Origin: Parvibaculum sp.
Lineage (GTDB): Bacteria; Pseudomonadota; Alphaproteobacteria; Parvibaculales; Parvibaculaceae
Direction of reading: 5' to 3'
Assembly: GCA_030645235.1 (NCBI GenBank)
Contig: JAUSMV010000012.1
Location: 744,001-808,000 of the forward strand
DNA length: 64,000 nt
Shown piece after piece: positions 38,940 through 48,278 of this stretch. The notes beneath the pieces were generated by a model. That model made no database searches. It had not been told where the DNA came from and was given only the letters and a program-made list of their open reading frames with translations. The position numbers and the translations under genes were made by a program. Position 1 is the stretch's first letter. Each line of letters starts with the position of its first letter.

Positions 38940-39050
38940 ATCCCCATCCGGGGATAGCGATTTTGTTTCGGCGTCATGTGGCTCGACGAACCGACATACG
39001 ATCTCTACATGGAAACACTCAATCTCTTGCAAGAAATCCTGGTGTTTTAG
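38940..39050 (+). other. copy B of the repeated micro-ORF block: ATCCCCATCCGGGGAT + 20 nt + ORF MWLDEPTYDLYMETLNLLQEILVF*
   Basis: 24-codon ORF 38976-39050, homologous to minus strand at 1652-1762. Confidence 0.6.
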
Positions 39051-39472
39051 TTGATGGCGACGAGCTCAATCGCGAATGTGAGGTCCTCTCCGGCCAGCGG
39101 ATGGTTGGCATCGAGGCGCACCGTCTCCTCCGAAATTTCGGTGATTACGAGGCGCAATTCGCGGCCATCGGGGCTTGAGGCGGAAAGTTGCATACCGATT
39201 TCAAGAGGCATTTCCGGCGGCAATTCGGTGCGCGGCACGTCCTGCACCATGCGCGGATCATGCTCGCCGTAAGCTTCATCGGCGGGGATGGTGAAGGTCT
39301 TTTTCTCACCGATCACCATGCCCATCACGGCTTTATCAAAGCCCGGAATGACTTGTCCGGACCCCACCGAAAACGAGAGCGGGCTGCCGCCTTCGCTTGA
39401 ATCAAAGACGCTGCCATCGCCGAGTGAGCCGGTGTAGTGAACCTGCACGGTGTCGCCATTTACTGCTGCCAC
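39047..39472 (-). CDS. FKBP-type peptidyl-prolyl cis-trans isomerase (SlyD-like)
   Basis: VQVHYTGSLGDGSVFDSSEGGSPLSFSVGSGQVIPGFDKAVMGM. Confidence 0.93.
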   Translation of the reverse strand: MAAVNGDTVQVHYTGSLGDGSVFDSSEGGSPLSFSVGSGQVIPGFDKAVMGMVIGEKKTFTIPADEAYGEHDPRMVQDVPRTELPPEMPLEIGMQLSASSPDGRELRLVITEISEETVRLDANHPLAGEDLTFAIELVAIN

Positions 39473-39607
39473 GATGCCCGCCTTTCGAAAATAAAAAAGG
39501 CCCTCTGCCGTGTGCTGAGAGCCTGTTGAACATGACCTGAAACTTACACCGGAAGATAAAAGGCGTCACCCCCTTAGCGCAAGGGGAGCGACGAAATGAC
39601 CCTTATT

Positions 39608-40258
39608 TTAAAAGGCTCTTCGCCACACGCGGCGCAGTTTCGCGTCGGTTTCAGGGCCGAGATTGTGCCAGGCCGTGCGGTCGCGCGTGGCGTCCACAAT
39701 GAACATGCTGTCGGTCTTGCCGATGTGAATGGAGAGGTCGTTAAGAAGACCGGCGGCGGTTGAATCCGTGTTGACGCACCAGACATTGGGCGCGAGTTTG
39801 TAGGCAGGTCCGAGCGACATGATCGCTTGTTCAAGCTGGCCCGCATAGCGCGCCTTGATGTCCATGATGACGATGAAGTTTGCCGTTTCCGGTTGGCGGC
39901 GACGGTCGATCTGACCCTTGGCCGGACCATAGGTGGGGCGGGCGTCGGTGGTGACTTCCCGTTGGGGCGCAGCAACGTCTTGTTCTTCGGCCTGCTCGAC
40001 CGGAGAGCGATAATTGGGCGCTACGCGGTCTTGTTCTTTCGGAATACCGAAGCTTTCGGCAAAGGCGTCCACGCTGCTCGCCGGTTGCCATGTCGTATCT
40101 TCCGCCGCCGTTCCCTCCGGCGCGATCAGACTCGTCGCGATCACACGCCCTTCCGCGATATATCCGGTCATCGCGTCATGACTATAGGGACCATAAACGC
40201 GGTCGCCATATTTCAGCAGCCAACGGTCGGCGCTTGATTGTTGTTGTGTCTCAGCCAT
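39608..40258 (-). CDS. GYF-like domain-containing protein
   Basis: WLLKYGDRVYGPYSHDAMTGYIAEGRVIATSLIAPEG...W. Confidence 0.75.
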   Translation of the reverse strand: MAETQQQSSADRWLLKYGDRVYGPYSHDAMTGYIAEGRVIATSLIAPEGTAAEDTTWQPASSVDAFAESFGIPKEQDRVAPNYRSPVEQAEEQDVAAPQREVTTDARPTYGPAKGQIDRRRQPETANFIVIMDIKARYAGQLEQAIMSLGPAYKLAPNVWCVNTDSTAAGLLNDLSIHIGKTDSMFIVDATRDRTAWHNLGPETDAKLRRVWRRAF

Positions 40259-40478
40259 CGGTCTCTTTTGCTATGCAGTCGGACATGCAGAGAGTGCCGC
40301 GAATCACGACCCTCTGCTCTCATGTTAAAGCATTACATTCAATAAGACTTTCTCTGTGCCGCTGCGTCAACGTCTGCCTGCTTGCGCATGTGCGTCCAAG
40401 CAGGCAGATTTTGGGCAATCGCGCCGCTTTGAAGCGCACAAAGTGAACCAATTCCATAAATCAGGATCAGGGAACGCC

Positions 40479-41255
40479 ATGGCCTACGAACATTGCACAG
40501 CGACACGCGAGGGGCATTTGCTCATCGTCACAATCAATCGTCCGGAGCGCATGAACGCGCTGCATCCGCCGTCCAATTTCGAACTCGCAAAAGTGTTTGA
40601 TGATTTTGCAGCCGATCCTGAGCTTTGGGTGGCGATCATCACAGGCGCGGGTGATCGCGCTTTCAGCGCCGGCAATGATCTGCGCTGGCAGGCCGAAGGC
40701 AATAAGATCGAAGTGCCGCCGTCCGGCTTTGCCGGTCTCACTGCACGCTATGATTTGACCAAGCCCGTCATCGCTGCCGTCAATGGCGTGGCGATGGGGG
40801 GTGGTTTTGAAATCGCGCTTGCCTGCGATCTCATCATCGCGTCGGACAATGCGATGTTCGCGTTGCCGGAACCGCTCGTCGGTCTCGCCGCGCTCGCCGG
40901 TGGCCTCCATCGTTTGCCGCGTCAGATCGGCACCAAGCAGGCGATGGGCATGATCCTCACGGGTCGTCGGGTCAAAGCCGCTGAAGGCAAAGAGCTTGGC
41001 TTTGTCAATGAAGTCGTGCCTGCCGCCGATCTTATGACAGCAGCAAAGCGTTGGGCCGGTCTCATCATGGAATGCTCGCCCATGTCGATCCGCGCATCGA
41101 AAGAGTCTGTCTATAAAGGTCTTGATGAAGCTGATCTGGAAAAAGCCGTGACGGGAAAATATCCGGCCGTTGCAGCTCTGTTCCGTTCGGCTGATCTCAT
41201 TGAAGGGCCGCGTGCGTTCGCTGAAAAGCGCAAGCCCAACTGGACCGGCAAGTAA
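40479..41255 (+). CDS. enoyl-CoA hydratase family protein
   Basis: RAFSAGNDLRWQAEG, AVNGVAMGGGFEIALACDLIIAS. Confidence 0.93.
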   Translation: MAYEHCTATREGHLLIVTINRPERMNALHPPSNFELAKVFDDFAADPELWVAIITGAGDRAFSAGNDLRWQAEGNKIEVPPSGFAGLTARYDLTKPVIAAVNGVAMGGGFEIALACDLIIASDNAMFALPEPLVGLAALAGGLHRLPRQIGTKQAMGMILTGRRVKAAEGKELGFVNEVVPAADLMTAAKRWAGLIMECSPMSIRASKESVYKGLDEADLEKAVTGKYPAVAALFRSADLIEGPRAFAEKRKPNWTGK

Positions 41256-41284
41256 TTTCAAAGAAAGTGTCCGCCAAAAAATAA

Positions 41285-41316
41285 CCGGTCCTGCCATGTG
41301 GGGATGGCAGGACCGG
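41285..41316 (+). terminator. terminator-like perfect hairpin
   Basis: CCGGTCCTGCCA-tgtgggga-TGGCAGGACCGG; no clear U-tract. Confidence 0.55.
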
Positions 41317-41394
41317 CCTCGACAGGACCGACCTCTGGGGGGTTAGAGGCCGATCAGAGCTTGTTTCAGCAACGCGCTTAGCGGATCCCCAATG

Positions 41395-42246
41395 TCACCG
41401 GACCAATGTGCTGGTCGGGCGTGGTTCCGGCAGAATTTTCACGTCCGTGATACCTGCGGTCGGGCTTTGCGGCAGTTCTGCCATTGCAAGGCTCGGCCGG
41501 AGAGTTGCGTTGTCGGCCACCACAGTCGGTGCCTGACGCTTGGCATTCGCCGCGACCAGGAAGGGAATCTCGGCGCCGAGCGGTGGAATTTTTTCATTCG
41601 TCGCGGTACGGAATGTTTTGGCGTCGAGATTGACCCAGATATACGGCCGTTCGCGTGACTGGCGTTTGATCCATGTATAGGGTGCTTCGTTCCAGGCGAC
41701 GACGGCCCAGTTTTTGTTGTCGAGCACATATTCGCCCTTGTCTGTATCGACGACGAGGATTGCATGACCCGCACCATCCCACTCGCGCACAACAGCAACG
41801 AGGAGATCGGACGGTGACCAGCCGCGCTCTATGAGCATCTTGCGCTTCAGCATCGCCAGGTCCTCGCAATCGCCGCCATTGGCATTGGGGTAGGACCAGT
41901 CTTCGCTGACACCGTAATTGTCGGCATCAGAAATCTGACGGATGCTTGAATTCACATAGTCATTGACTGTGTTGAGTTCGCTCCAGCGTTCAGGCGTCAT
42001 GGCCATGCTCGTCGGATTGTCCGTGCCGCCTTCGCATTGCTTGGGATCGCTCATGCAGAATGAGATGTAACCCATAGGCGGAACGACCTGTTGCCCCACC
42101 GGCATATAGGCGTTCGCGGCAATCACGTTTCCGGAACCCTGCGTGCTGAACATGCCCGCAGTATTGTTTGTGTTTGTCTGACATCCTGCGAGCCAGACGC
42201 TTGTGCCAGCCAGCAAGGCCAACATCAATGTGCGTTTCGCTTTCAT
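41395..42246 (-). CDS. transglutaminase-like cysteine peptidase (BTLCP/LapG-like), predicted lipoprotein
   Basis: NANGGDCEDLAMLKRKMLIERG...GHAILVVDTDKGEYVLDN (Cys-His-Asp); lipobox LAGC. Confidence 0.88.
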   Translation of the reverse strand: MKAKRTLMLALLAGTSVWLAGCQTNTNNTAGMFSTQGSGNVIAANAYMPVGQQVVPPMGYISFCMSDPKQCEGGTDNPTSMAMTPERWSELNTVNDYVNSSIRQISDADNYGVSEDWSYPNANGGDCEDLAMLKRKMLIERGWSPSDLLVAVVREWDGAGHAILVVDTDKGEYVLDNKNWAVVAWNEAPYTWIKRQSRERPYIWVNLDAKTFRTATNEKIPPLGAEIPFLVAANAKRQAPTVVADNATLRPSLAMAELPQSPTAGITDVKILPEPRPTSTLVR

Positions 42247-42511
42247 AACCCCACCTAGATTCTCATCTGTCGAGAGGACTTCCTGTCCTAACGATTGCAA
42301 GACTGGCAGCGAAAATTTGGTGCGGGCTTAAGTTGGGTGAGTGGTTTTAAGACAAGTTCGATGCGTCTTTGAATTGACTTTAGATCAAATTTGAATCACA
42401 TCCGAAGCGTCTGCTGAGCTGGAAAATATTCCGAGGAAAACCAAGCATTTGCGAATGTGCGTTGTGAGAGAGACGCCGCGTAAAGTTATTTCGGGCGACA
42501 AAAAGGACAGA

Positions 42512-42540
42512 AAAAATGCCCCGGAAAATTTCCGGGGCAT
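42512..42540 (-). terminator. Rho-independent terminator of the downstream crotonase gene
   Basis: Minus strand ATGCCCCGGAAATTTTCCGGGGCAT followed by TTTTTT. Confidence 0.88.
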
Positions 42541-42567
42541 GGTTTCCAAAGAGTTTATTTTTGCGAT

Positions 42568-43272
42568 TTATCGCGCTGCGCCGTCGAAAGTTCTGGCATC
42601 GCTGACCAGCGTTTCGCGGATATAGCTGATTGTGGAGCCGCGTTCCTTGCGTTTTGTATTGGCAAAAGCGGGCTGTGACAGGCCCCCAAGCTCACGGGCG
42701 CGGGTGAGTGCCGTTTCTTTCAGGGAGGCAGCAGGCGCGGTCTGGTCGAGATAGCCGATCTGGGCGGCTTCCTGCGGGTTGTAGATGCGTGCCTGGGTGA
42801 CGGCGGCGGTCAGGTGGTGGTTGGAGAGGCGGTCACGGGCGAGCTCAAGGCCGAAGATGGGCATGGTCATGCCGATGGCGACTTCGGGCAGGCCGATCTT
42901 GAAATCGCCTTCCGCCCCGATGCGCAGATCGGCGGAGAGCAACAACAGGCCACCGGCAGCGAGGGCATGGCCGGTGCAGCCGATGACGACGGGCAGGCGG
43001 TGCTCATAGATGTCCATGAGGAGGTTAGCGCCTGCACTCACCAGCGGCGCGACATGTTCGGGACCGGCGGCCATGACCTCAAGGTCAAAGCCAGCGCAGA
43101 AGCGCTTTTCGCGGCCGAGGATCAGAATGGCTTTGGCTTCGCCGTCTGCACGCGTCAGGGCGGCGCTGAGGGCGTTGATCATGGCATGGCCGAGCGCATT
43201 GGCGCGACCGTCATCCATGGTGAGGACGGCAACGCCGTCATTGAGCGTGTAATCGAGAATTGGTGCCGACAT
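42568..43272 (-). CDS. crotonase/enoyl-CoA hydratase family protein
   Basis: KRFCAGFDLEVMAAG, GCTGHALAAGGLLLLSADLRIG. Confidence 0.92.
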   Translation of the reverse strand: MSAPILDYTLNDGVAVLTMDDGRANALGHAMINALSAALTRADGEAKAILILGREKRFCAGFDLEVMAAGPEHVAPLVSAGANLLMDIYEHRLPVVIGCTGHALAAGGLLLLSADLRIGAEGDFKIGLPEVAIGMTMPIFGLELARDRLSNHHLTAAVTQARIYNPQEAAQIGYLDQTAPAASLKETALTRARELGGLSQPAFANTKRKERGSTISYIRETLVSDARTFDGAAR

Positions 43273-43335
43273 GGAATCCCCCTGAGATTTAATGGGGGCA
43301 CTCTAGAGAGGCTTGTGCCTTAACGAAAGGGCGTC

Positions 43336-43938
43336 TCAGCCAAACGGGCGGGAAAGGGCAGAGGCCTTTTCCGGGATCTCGGTGAAAGCAATGGCGATGC
43401 CTTCCTCGGTGTGGCGGACCACGCGGCCTTTCATGCGGCCGATCGAGACATGCGTGCCGATGGGTGCACGGAGCTCGGTGCCGACATTGGCACCGCCGAG
43501 TGACATATCGACAATGCGGCAGGGCGCGGTGCGGCCATCGGGAAGTGTGAGAACAGAATGTTCCTCAATACCGGCATCCGCAGGCGCATAACGCTGAAAT
43601 GCACGTGCGCCAACGCCTTTATCGCCTTTGGCATAAGCCGCAAGGCGATCAGCCACGCGTTCGCGGCGCGGGCCGCTTAATGCTGTTTCAATGGCAAAGC
43701 CACCGTCGAAGGTGCGAACAACGTCGCCCTCAAAGCGGCCGAAGTCATCGAGATAGATGATGAGGTGTGAGCCGAGATTGATCGGCGTGTCGCAAATGAG
43801 AGCGATGCCTGACAAAGACATATCGCGGATGGCGCAAGGGTGCTCCGTTCCGTCAGGCGCAAGGAAACGACCTTTCACGGTCACGGGTACGCGCGGATGG
43901 CGACGTCTTTCCTGGCCGCTGGGTTGTTCGCTGGTCAT
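43336..43938 (-). CDS. PilZ domain-containing protein (two PilZ-like segments)
   Basis: ERRRHPRVPVTVKGRFL...CAIRDMSLSGIAL and CRIVDMSLGGANVG. Confidence 0.88.
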   Translation of the reverse strand: MTSEQPSGQERRRHPRVPVTVKGRFLAPDGTEHPCAIRDMSLSGIALICDTPINLGSHLIIYLDDFGRFEGDVVRTFDGGFAIETALSGPRRERVADRLAAYAKGDKGVGARAFQRYAPADAGIEEHSVLTLPDGRTAPCRIVDMSLGGANVGTELRAPIGTHVSIGRMKGRVVRHTEEGIAIAFTEIPEKASALSRPFG

Positions 43939-44258
43939 TGCTTCAAGCTCATTTCGCTAGCCCGGTTTGGCGACCCCCTCCCAGAGGGATTCGGGCGCAC
44001 CGTATAAGGGAAGATAATCGCGCAGGGTTAACGAATTTTTACTGACTAGGTCTAATTGGGCTATGAATTTCAACAAATCTAACCCAAATGGCGTATTTCT
44101 CTCTACATGACGCTTGCGTCAGCTTTCATCATTGCTGACAATTAGGTCAAATCCGACCATCTAGGGGAATCGGCACCGCGCTGGCGGCGGAGAGAGGCTA
44201 TTCAAGGCCCGATGCCCGTCCTATGCAAAGCCTAAAACGAGAAAGTTCAGGAAACATC

Positions 44259-45902
44259 ATGAGTGAGTTCGACTACATCATCATTGGCGCAGGCAGCGCC
44301 GGTTGCGTACTCGCAAACCGTTTGTCCGAAAATCCGGCCAACAAGGTTTTGTTGCTGGAAGCGGGGGCCAAGGATACGAACATGATGATCCACATGCCGG
44401 CAGGCGTGGGCTCACTCATCGGCACGGATACGGTCAATTGGTACTATTACACCGAAGGCCAGCCCCACCTGAACAATCGCAAGATGTTCTGGCCGCGTGG
44501 CAAGGTGCTTGGCGGCTCCTCCTCAATCAACGGCATGATCTATATTCGCGGCCATGCGCGTGACTACGACCTTTGGCGTCAGATGGGCCTCGAAGGCTGG
44601 GGCTTCTCAGACGTGTTGCCTTATTTCCGTAAGTCGGAAGGCAATCAGAACGGGTCCAGCGCGTTCCATGGCGGCGACGGTCCGCTCGGCGTTTCCAACG
44701 CTTCCAAAAGCAACGTTCTGTTTGATGCCTTTGTTGAGGCCGGTAAGCAGGCCGGACACCCCTATACGGATGACTTCAACGGTCCGCAGCAAGAAGGCAT
44801 GGGGCCTTACCAGACCACGATTAAGAACAATCAGCGTTGCAGCGCAGCGGTTGCTTACCTCCGCCCCGCTCTCAGCCGCCCGAACCTCAAGGTTGAAGTT
44901 AATGCTTTGACGCATCGTATTCTGTTCGATGGCAAGAAGGCCGTCGGCGTTGAATATAAGCAGGGCGGCGAGTTGAAGACCGCCAAATCCGGCAAAGAAG
45001 TCATCTTGTCGGGTGGTGCTGTCAACAGTCCGCAAGTGCTGCTGCTGTCAGGCATCGGTCAGGCCGAATATCTGCGTAAGTTCGGCATCAATGTCGTCGC
45101 CGATCTGCCGGGTGTCGGCCAGAATCTGCAGGACCATCTCGACGCGACGATCATCAATGAATGCAAACTGCCGATTACGTTGCACAGCCAGATGAACAAG
45201 CTCCGCATGCTTATGACGGGTATGCAATATACGTTCTTTAAGACGGGTCCGGCCACCACGCAGGGGCTCGAATCCGGCGGCTTCCTGAAGTCGCGTCCGG
45301 AACTCGAAATCCCGGATCTCCAGCTTCATTTTGTGGCCGCGATGATGCGCGACCATGCCCGTGTGAAATCGGATCGTCATGGATTTACGGTTCACGTTTG
45401 CCAGCTGCGTCCTGAAAGTAAGGGCTATGTTGCGCTGAAGTCGCTTGATCCGGCTGATCATGCGCTTATTCAGCCGAACTATCTGGCCGCTGAAAATGAC
45501 CGCCGCACCATGCGCGACGGCGTGCGTATCGTCCGCAACATCCTCGCTCAGCGTGCGATGGACATTTATCGCGGTCCGGAATTCATGCCCGGTGCCGACA
45601 AGCAGACGGATGCTGAAATTGACACATGGATCCGCGAAACAGCCGAGACGATCTATCACCCCGTCGGCACCGCCAAGATGGGTCATGATCCGATGGCCGT
45701 TGTGGATACGAAGTGCAAGGTGCGCGGTCTCGAAGGTCTGCGTGTTGTTGACGCCTCGGTCATGCCGACCCTCGTGGGCGGTAACACCAATGCGCCGACC
45801 ATCATGATCGCCGAAAAAATCTCCGACGACATTCTCGGCCGCGCCGCACTGACGCCTGAGCATGTCACCATCGTCGAAGACCGTCGCGGCGCTGCGGCAT
45901 AA
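44259..45902 (+). CDS. GMC family oxidoreductase (choline dehydrogenase-like)
   Basis: FDYIIIGAGSAGCVLANRLSENP, WPRGKVLGGSSSINGMIYIRG, GAVNSPQVLLLSGIG, HPVGTAKMG. Confidence 0.96.
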   Translation: MSEFDYIIIGAGSAGCVLANRLSENPANKVLLLEAGAKDTNMMIHMPAGVGSLIGTDTVNWYYYTEGQPHLNNRKMFWPRGKVLGGSSSINGMIYIRGHARDYDLWRQMGLEGWGFSDVLPYFRKSEGNQNGSSAFHGGDGPLGVSNASKSNVLFDAFVEAGKQAGHPYTDDFNGPQQEGMGPYQTTIKNNQRCSAAVAYLRPALSRPNLKVEVNALTHRILFDGKKAVGVEYKQGGELKTAKSGKEVILSGGAVNSPQVLLLSGIGQAEYLRKFGINVVADLPGVGQNLQDHLDATIINECKLPITLHSQMNKLRMLMTGMQYTFFKTGPATTQGLESGGFLKSRPELEIPDLQLHFVAAMMRDHARVKSDRHGFTVHVCQLRPESKGYVALKSLDPADHALIQPNYLAAENDRRTMRDGVRIVRNILAQRAMDIYRGPEFMPGADKQTDAEIDTWIRETAETIYHPVGTAKMGHDPMAVVDTKCKVRGLEGLRVVDASVMPTLVGGNTNAPTIMIAEKISDDILGRAALTPEHVTIVEDRRGAAA

Positions 45903-45926
45903 GCCTTTTAGGCGAATAGAGTAATG

Positions 45927-45963
45927 AAAAAGGCCGGTTCCCAATATGGGGACCGGCCTTTTT
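45927..45963. terminator. bidirectional Rho-independent terminator
   Basis: AAAAAGGCCGGT-tcccaatatgggg-ACCGGCCTTTTT. Confidence 0.88.
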
Positions 45964-45995
45964 GCTGTGCGGGGTGCAGCCGCAAGAAAACTTGA

Positions 45996-46667
45996 TTATT
46001 CGCCGGCAGAGAAGACGTTTTTGACCAGGCGCAGGTAGGAGCGTTCGCTGCGCAACGGTGCGCGACGATTGGCGAGGCTTGAGACCTGAGCCGAGACATG
46101 CGGCGGCAGAAGCGGCTGGCGCTGGGCCGGTGCGCGGCGGGCAGGTTCAGGCGTACGTTCGCGTTTGGGCATGCGTTCGGGATCGAGAATTTGCAGACGG
46201 TCGATCCACTGGCGGGCGAGAAGGTGATCGCCGATCCAGGGCAGGTCATCGACAGGGACGGCCGCACCGAGGATGCGTGTAATGGCGCCATTATCCTGTG
46301 CAAGCGGCAGAAGGATCATTTCAAAAGTGGCTTCGCGTTGTGCCGTGGTGCTGGCTGTATATTCGACAATGCTGATGGAGGCGTTGCGGATGACCTCGTC
46401 GAGTGCGTGGCGCAGGCTGTCGAGGCAGTCTTCCTGCCACATGGCGAGCATATTGTGGTTGCGGAATTCCATGCCATAAACACCGCAGAGTCCTGTGCCG
46501 GCGAGGCGGAAGCGGAAGCTTTGTTCGTTTTCGCGCTCAAGGATGAAGACATGGGGCAGGATGGAGCGGATTTCGCCCGGCTGAATTTCGCTGCGCATGG
46601 GTGCGGGACGACCGAGGCGTTTGGCGTTCCAATAATCGAACAGCGCGTGAATTGTCTTATGTTTCAT
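45996..46667 (-). CDS. PAS domain-containing protein (PAS_5-like)
   Basis: ALFDYWNAKRLGRPAPMRSEIQPGEIRSILPHVFILERENEQSFRFRLAGTGLCGVYG. Confidence 0.85.
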   Translation of the reverse strand: MKHKTIHALFDYWNAKRLGRPAPMRSEIQPGEIRSILPHVFILERENEQSFRFRLAGTGLCGVYGMEFRNHNMLAMWQEDCLDSLRHALDEVIRNASISIVEYTASTTAQREATFEMILLPLAQDNGAITRILGAAVPVDDLPWIGDHLLARQWIDRLQILDPERMPKRERTPEPARRAPAQRQPLLPPHVSAQVSSLANRRAPLRSERSYLRLVKNVFSAGE

Positions 46668-47171
46668 GTCACTCAACCCCGGCCTACAAAGGCTCTCCAG
46701 CGTTTGCCCGCACGCGGCTTCAGCCTCACGCGGATCATTTGTGCTTTCAAATCGAAACGTCCCGTTCTGGGGCGATCCAGTTTTGAACCCCTTGGGGTGA
46801 CTTGCGTTTCGTAGCGATACGAAATGCGGCAATCACCCGAAGGTCAGGTCTCAGAGAGCAGAAAGCGTGCCAGTGGGGGCTGAGGAGGTCACTATGGCAG
46901 AAACCTGCGACATTTTAAGTGCGAAGCGCTCCATAAAGGGTGAAATTAATAAAAAATTCACCCTGGTTGGCCGGTTTCGGGACTGAAAGGCCATATTGAA
47001 CCGTCCCGTGATCGCTCAAGGAGCGGCATGAGAGATGCTCATGAAGTGGGTGCAGATGCCATTTTGGCGCGAAAGTTAAAGCGGCACGGCTTCTGCAATA
47101 GACGGGTAAGCGCCATAGAGGTGCACCAGATTGGGTCCAAGCATCAGACCAGCGGCCCCAGGAGAAACAAG

Positions 47172-48206
47172 ATGAAACATAAAGCCCCCCTCATCTCCAC
47201 GTTCGCGCTCACGCTCGCTTTGGGCCTCGGCGCTTTCATGTTTGCAGGCAGCACGCCCGCTCAAGCCGGTAATTACGGCGGCGGTGACGGCGGTTGCGGC
47301 GGTGGCTGCGATACGCCTCCGCCTGAAGAAGATTGCAGTGTTTGCGGTGAAACACCGCCTCCGCCCCCGCCGCCCGAAGAGGATTGCGGCTGTGAAGACG
47401 ATCATGGCGGCGGCAAAGGTACGTGGAACTGGAACAAGAACCACAACGAAAACAACAATTCCAACGAGAATAACAACGAAAACACGAACACCAATACCAA
47501 CACCAATACGAACACGAACACGAACAATAATAATATCGTGGTCAATGTGAATGCGAACTCGACGGCCAGCGCCAGCGCGACGGCGGCCGCCAATGCGGTT
47601 TCGAATGCCAATCTCGCCAGCAATGTGTCGAGCAATTCGAATTCGAATTCAAACAGCGCGTCGGCCAGCCGTTCGGGTGGTTCGGGCTTTGGTATCGGCA
47701 ACGGTAACGGCAGCGGCGGCGGCGGCGGCAGCTATTACATTGCGCCCCAGCCTGCGATGTCGATGGGTGCATTGAATGTGGTTGTGCGTGAAGCGGCCGT
47801 TGAGGTGAAGCCGGTGCGTGGCGTCTGCGTCAGCGCCAAGGGTCTTGAAGAAATGGCCCGTTACTCGACACAGATGCGTGAACTCACAGCGCGTGATGAA
47901 ACCGAAGTGTTCCATTGCGTCGCCGGTGACATGCTGGTGGTGACGATTGGCCGGATGGTTGGTTCGGGTGCTAATTACGATGGCGGCTATGTCATCGAAT
48001 GCAGCGAAGGCGAAGCGCTCCGTTTCGGTACCAACGGTCTTGCCTGCTCGCCGCGCCAGGCCGGTTATTCGCGCCATGATGCGGGTGGCGAAGGACGTAC
48101 AGGCTACGCTGAAGTCTATATCAGCAAGGCAAGCCGCAATGAGACGGCAAGTGTGTCGGCCTCGGGCGCAGGCATGGCGACTTACAATGGTGGCGTTGGC
48201 TATTAA
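47172..48206 (+). CDS. secreted Asn/Thr/Ser-rich low-complexity protein with C-terminal globular region
   Basis: Signal peptide ...AFMFAGSTPAQA; Gly/Cys/Pro-rich segment; NENNNSNENNNENTNTNTNTNTNTNTNNNN; SNSNSNSNS; RBS GGAG. Confidence 0.88.
   Translation: MKHKAPLISTFALTLALGLGAFMFAGSTPAQAGNYGGGDGGCGGGCDTPPPEEDCSVCGETPPPPPPPEEDCGCEDDHGGGKGTWNWNKNHNENNNSNENNNENTNTNTNTNTNTNTNNNNIVVNVNANSTASASATAAANAVSNANLASNVSSNSNSNSNSASASRSGGSGFGIGNGNGSGGGGGSYYIAPQPAMSMGALNVVVREAAVEVKPVRGVCVSAKGLEEMARYSTQMRELTARDETEVFHCVAGDMLVVTIGRMVGSGANYDGGYVIECSEGEALRFGTNGLACSPRQAGYSRHDAGGEGRTGYAEVYISKASRNETASVSASGAGMATYNGGVGY
47479..47532 (+). repeat. imperfect hexanucleotide tandem repeat encoding (Asn-Thr)n
   Basis: aacacgaacaccaataccaacaccaatacgaacacgaacacgaacaataataat. 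Confidence 0.85.
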
Positions 48207-48248
48207 GGCACGACAGGAAAAGTTTAGGACGGCTTCTGCGAAGAAGAG

Positions 48249-48278
48249 ACGGGGAGGGCGAAAGCTCTCCCCGTTTTT
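48249..48278 (+). terminator. Rho-independent terminator of the Asn-rich gene
   Basis: ACGGGGAGGGC-gaaa-GCTCTCCCCGT + TTTTT. Confidence 0.88.

Noticed and set aside
40467-41297. 276-aa minus-strand ORF
   Set aside because: Antisense to an enoyl-CoA hydratase and runs through its terminator hairpin.
45048-45944. 298-aa minus-strand ORF
   Set aside because: Antisense to the GMC oxidoreductase and includes its terminator; shadow ORF.
47402-47701. 99-aa highly hydrophobic minus-strand ORF (FVFVLVLVLVFVF...)
   Set aside because: Artefact of reading Asn/Thr repeat codons on the opposite strand; not a real membrane protein.
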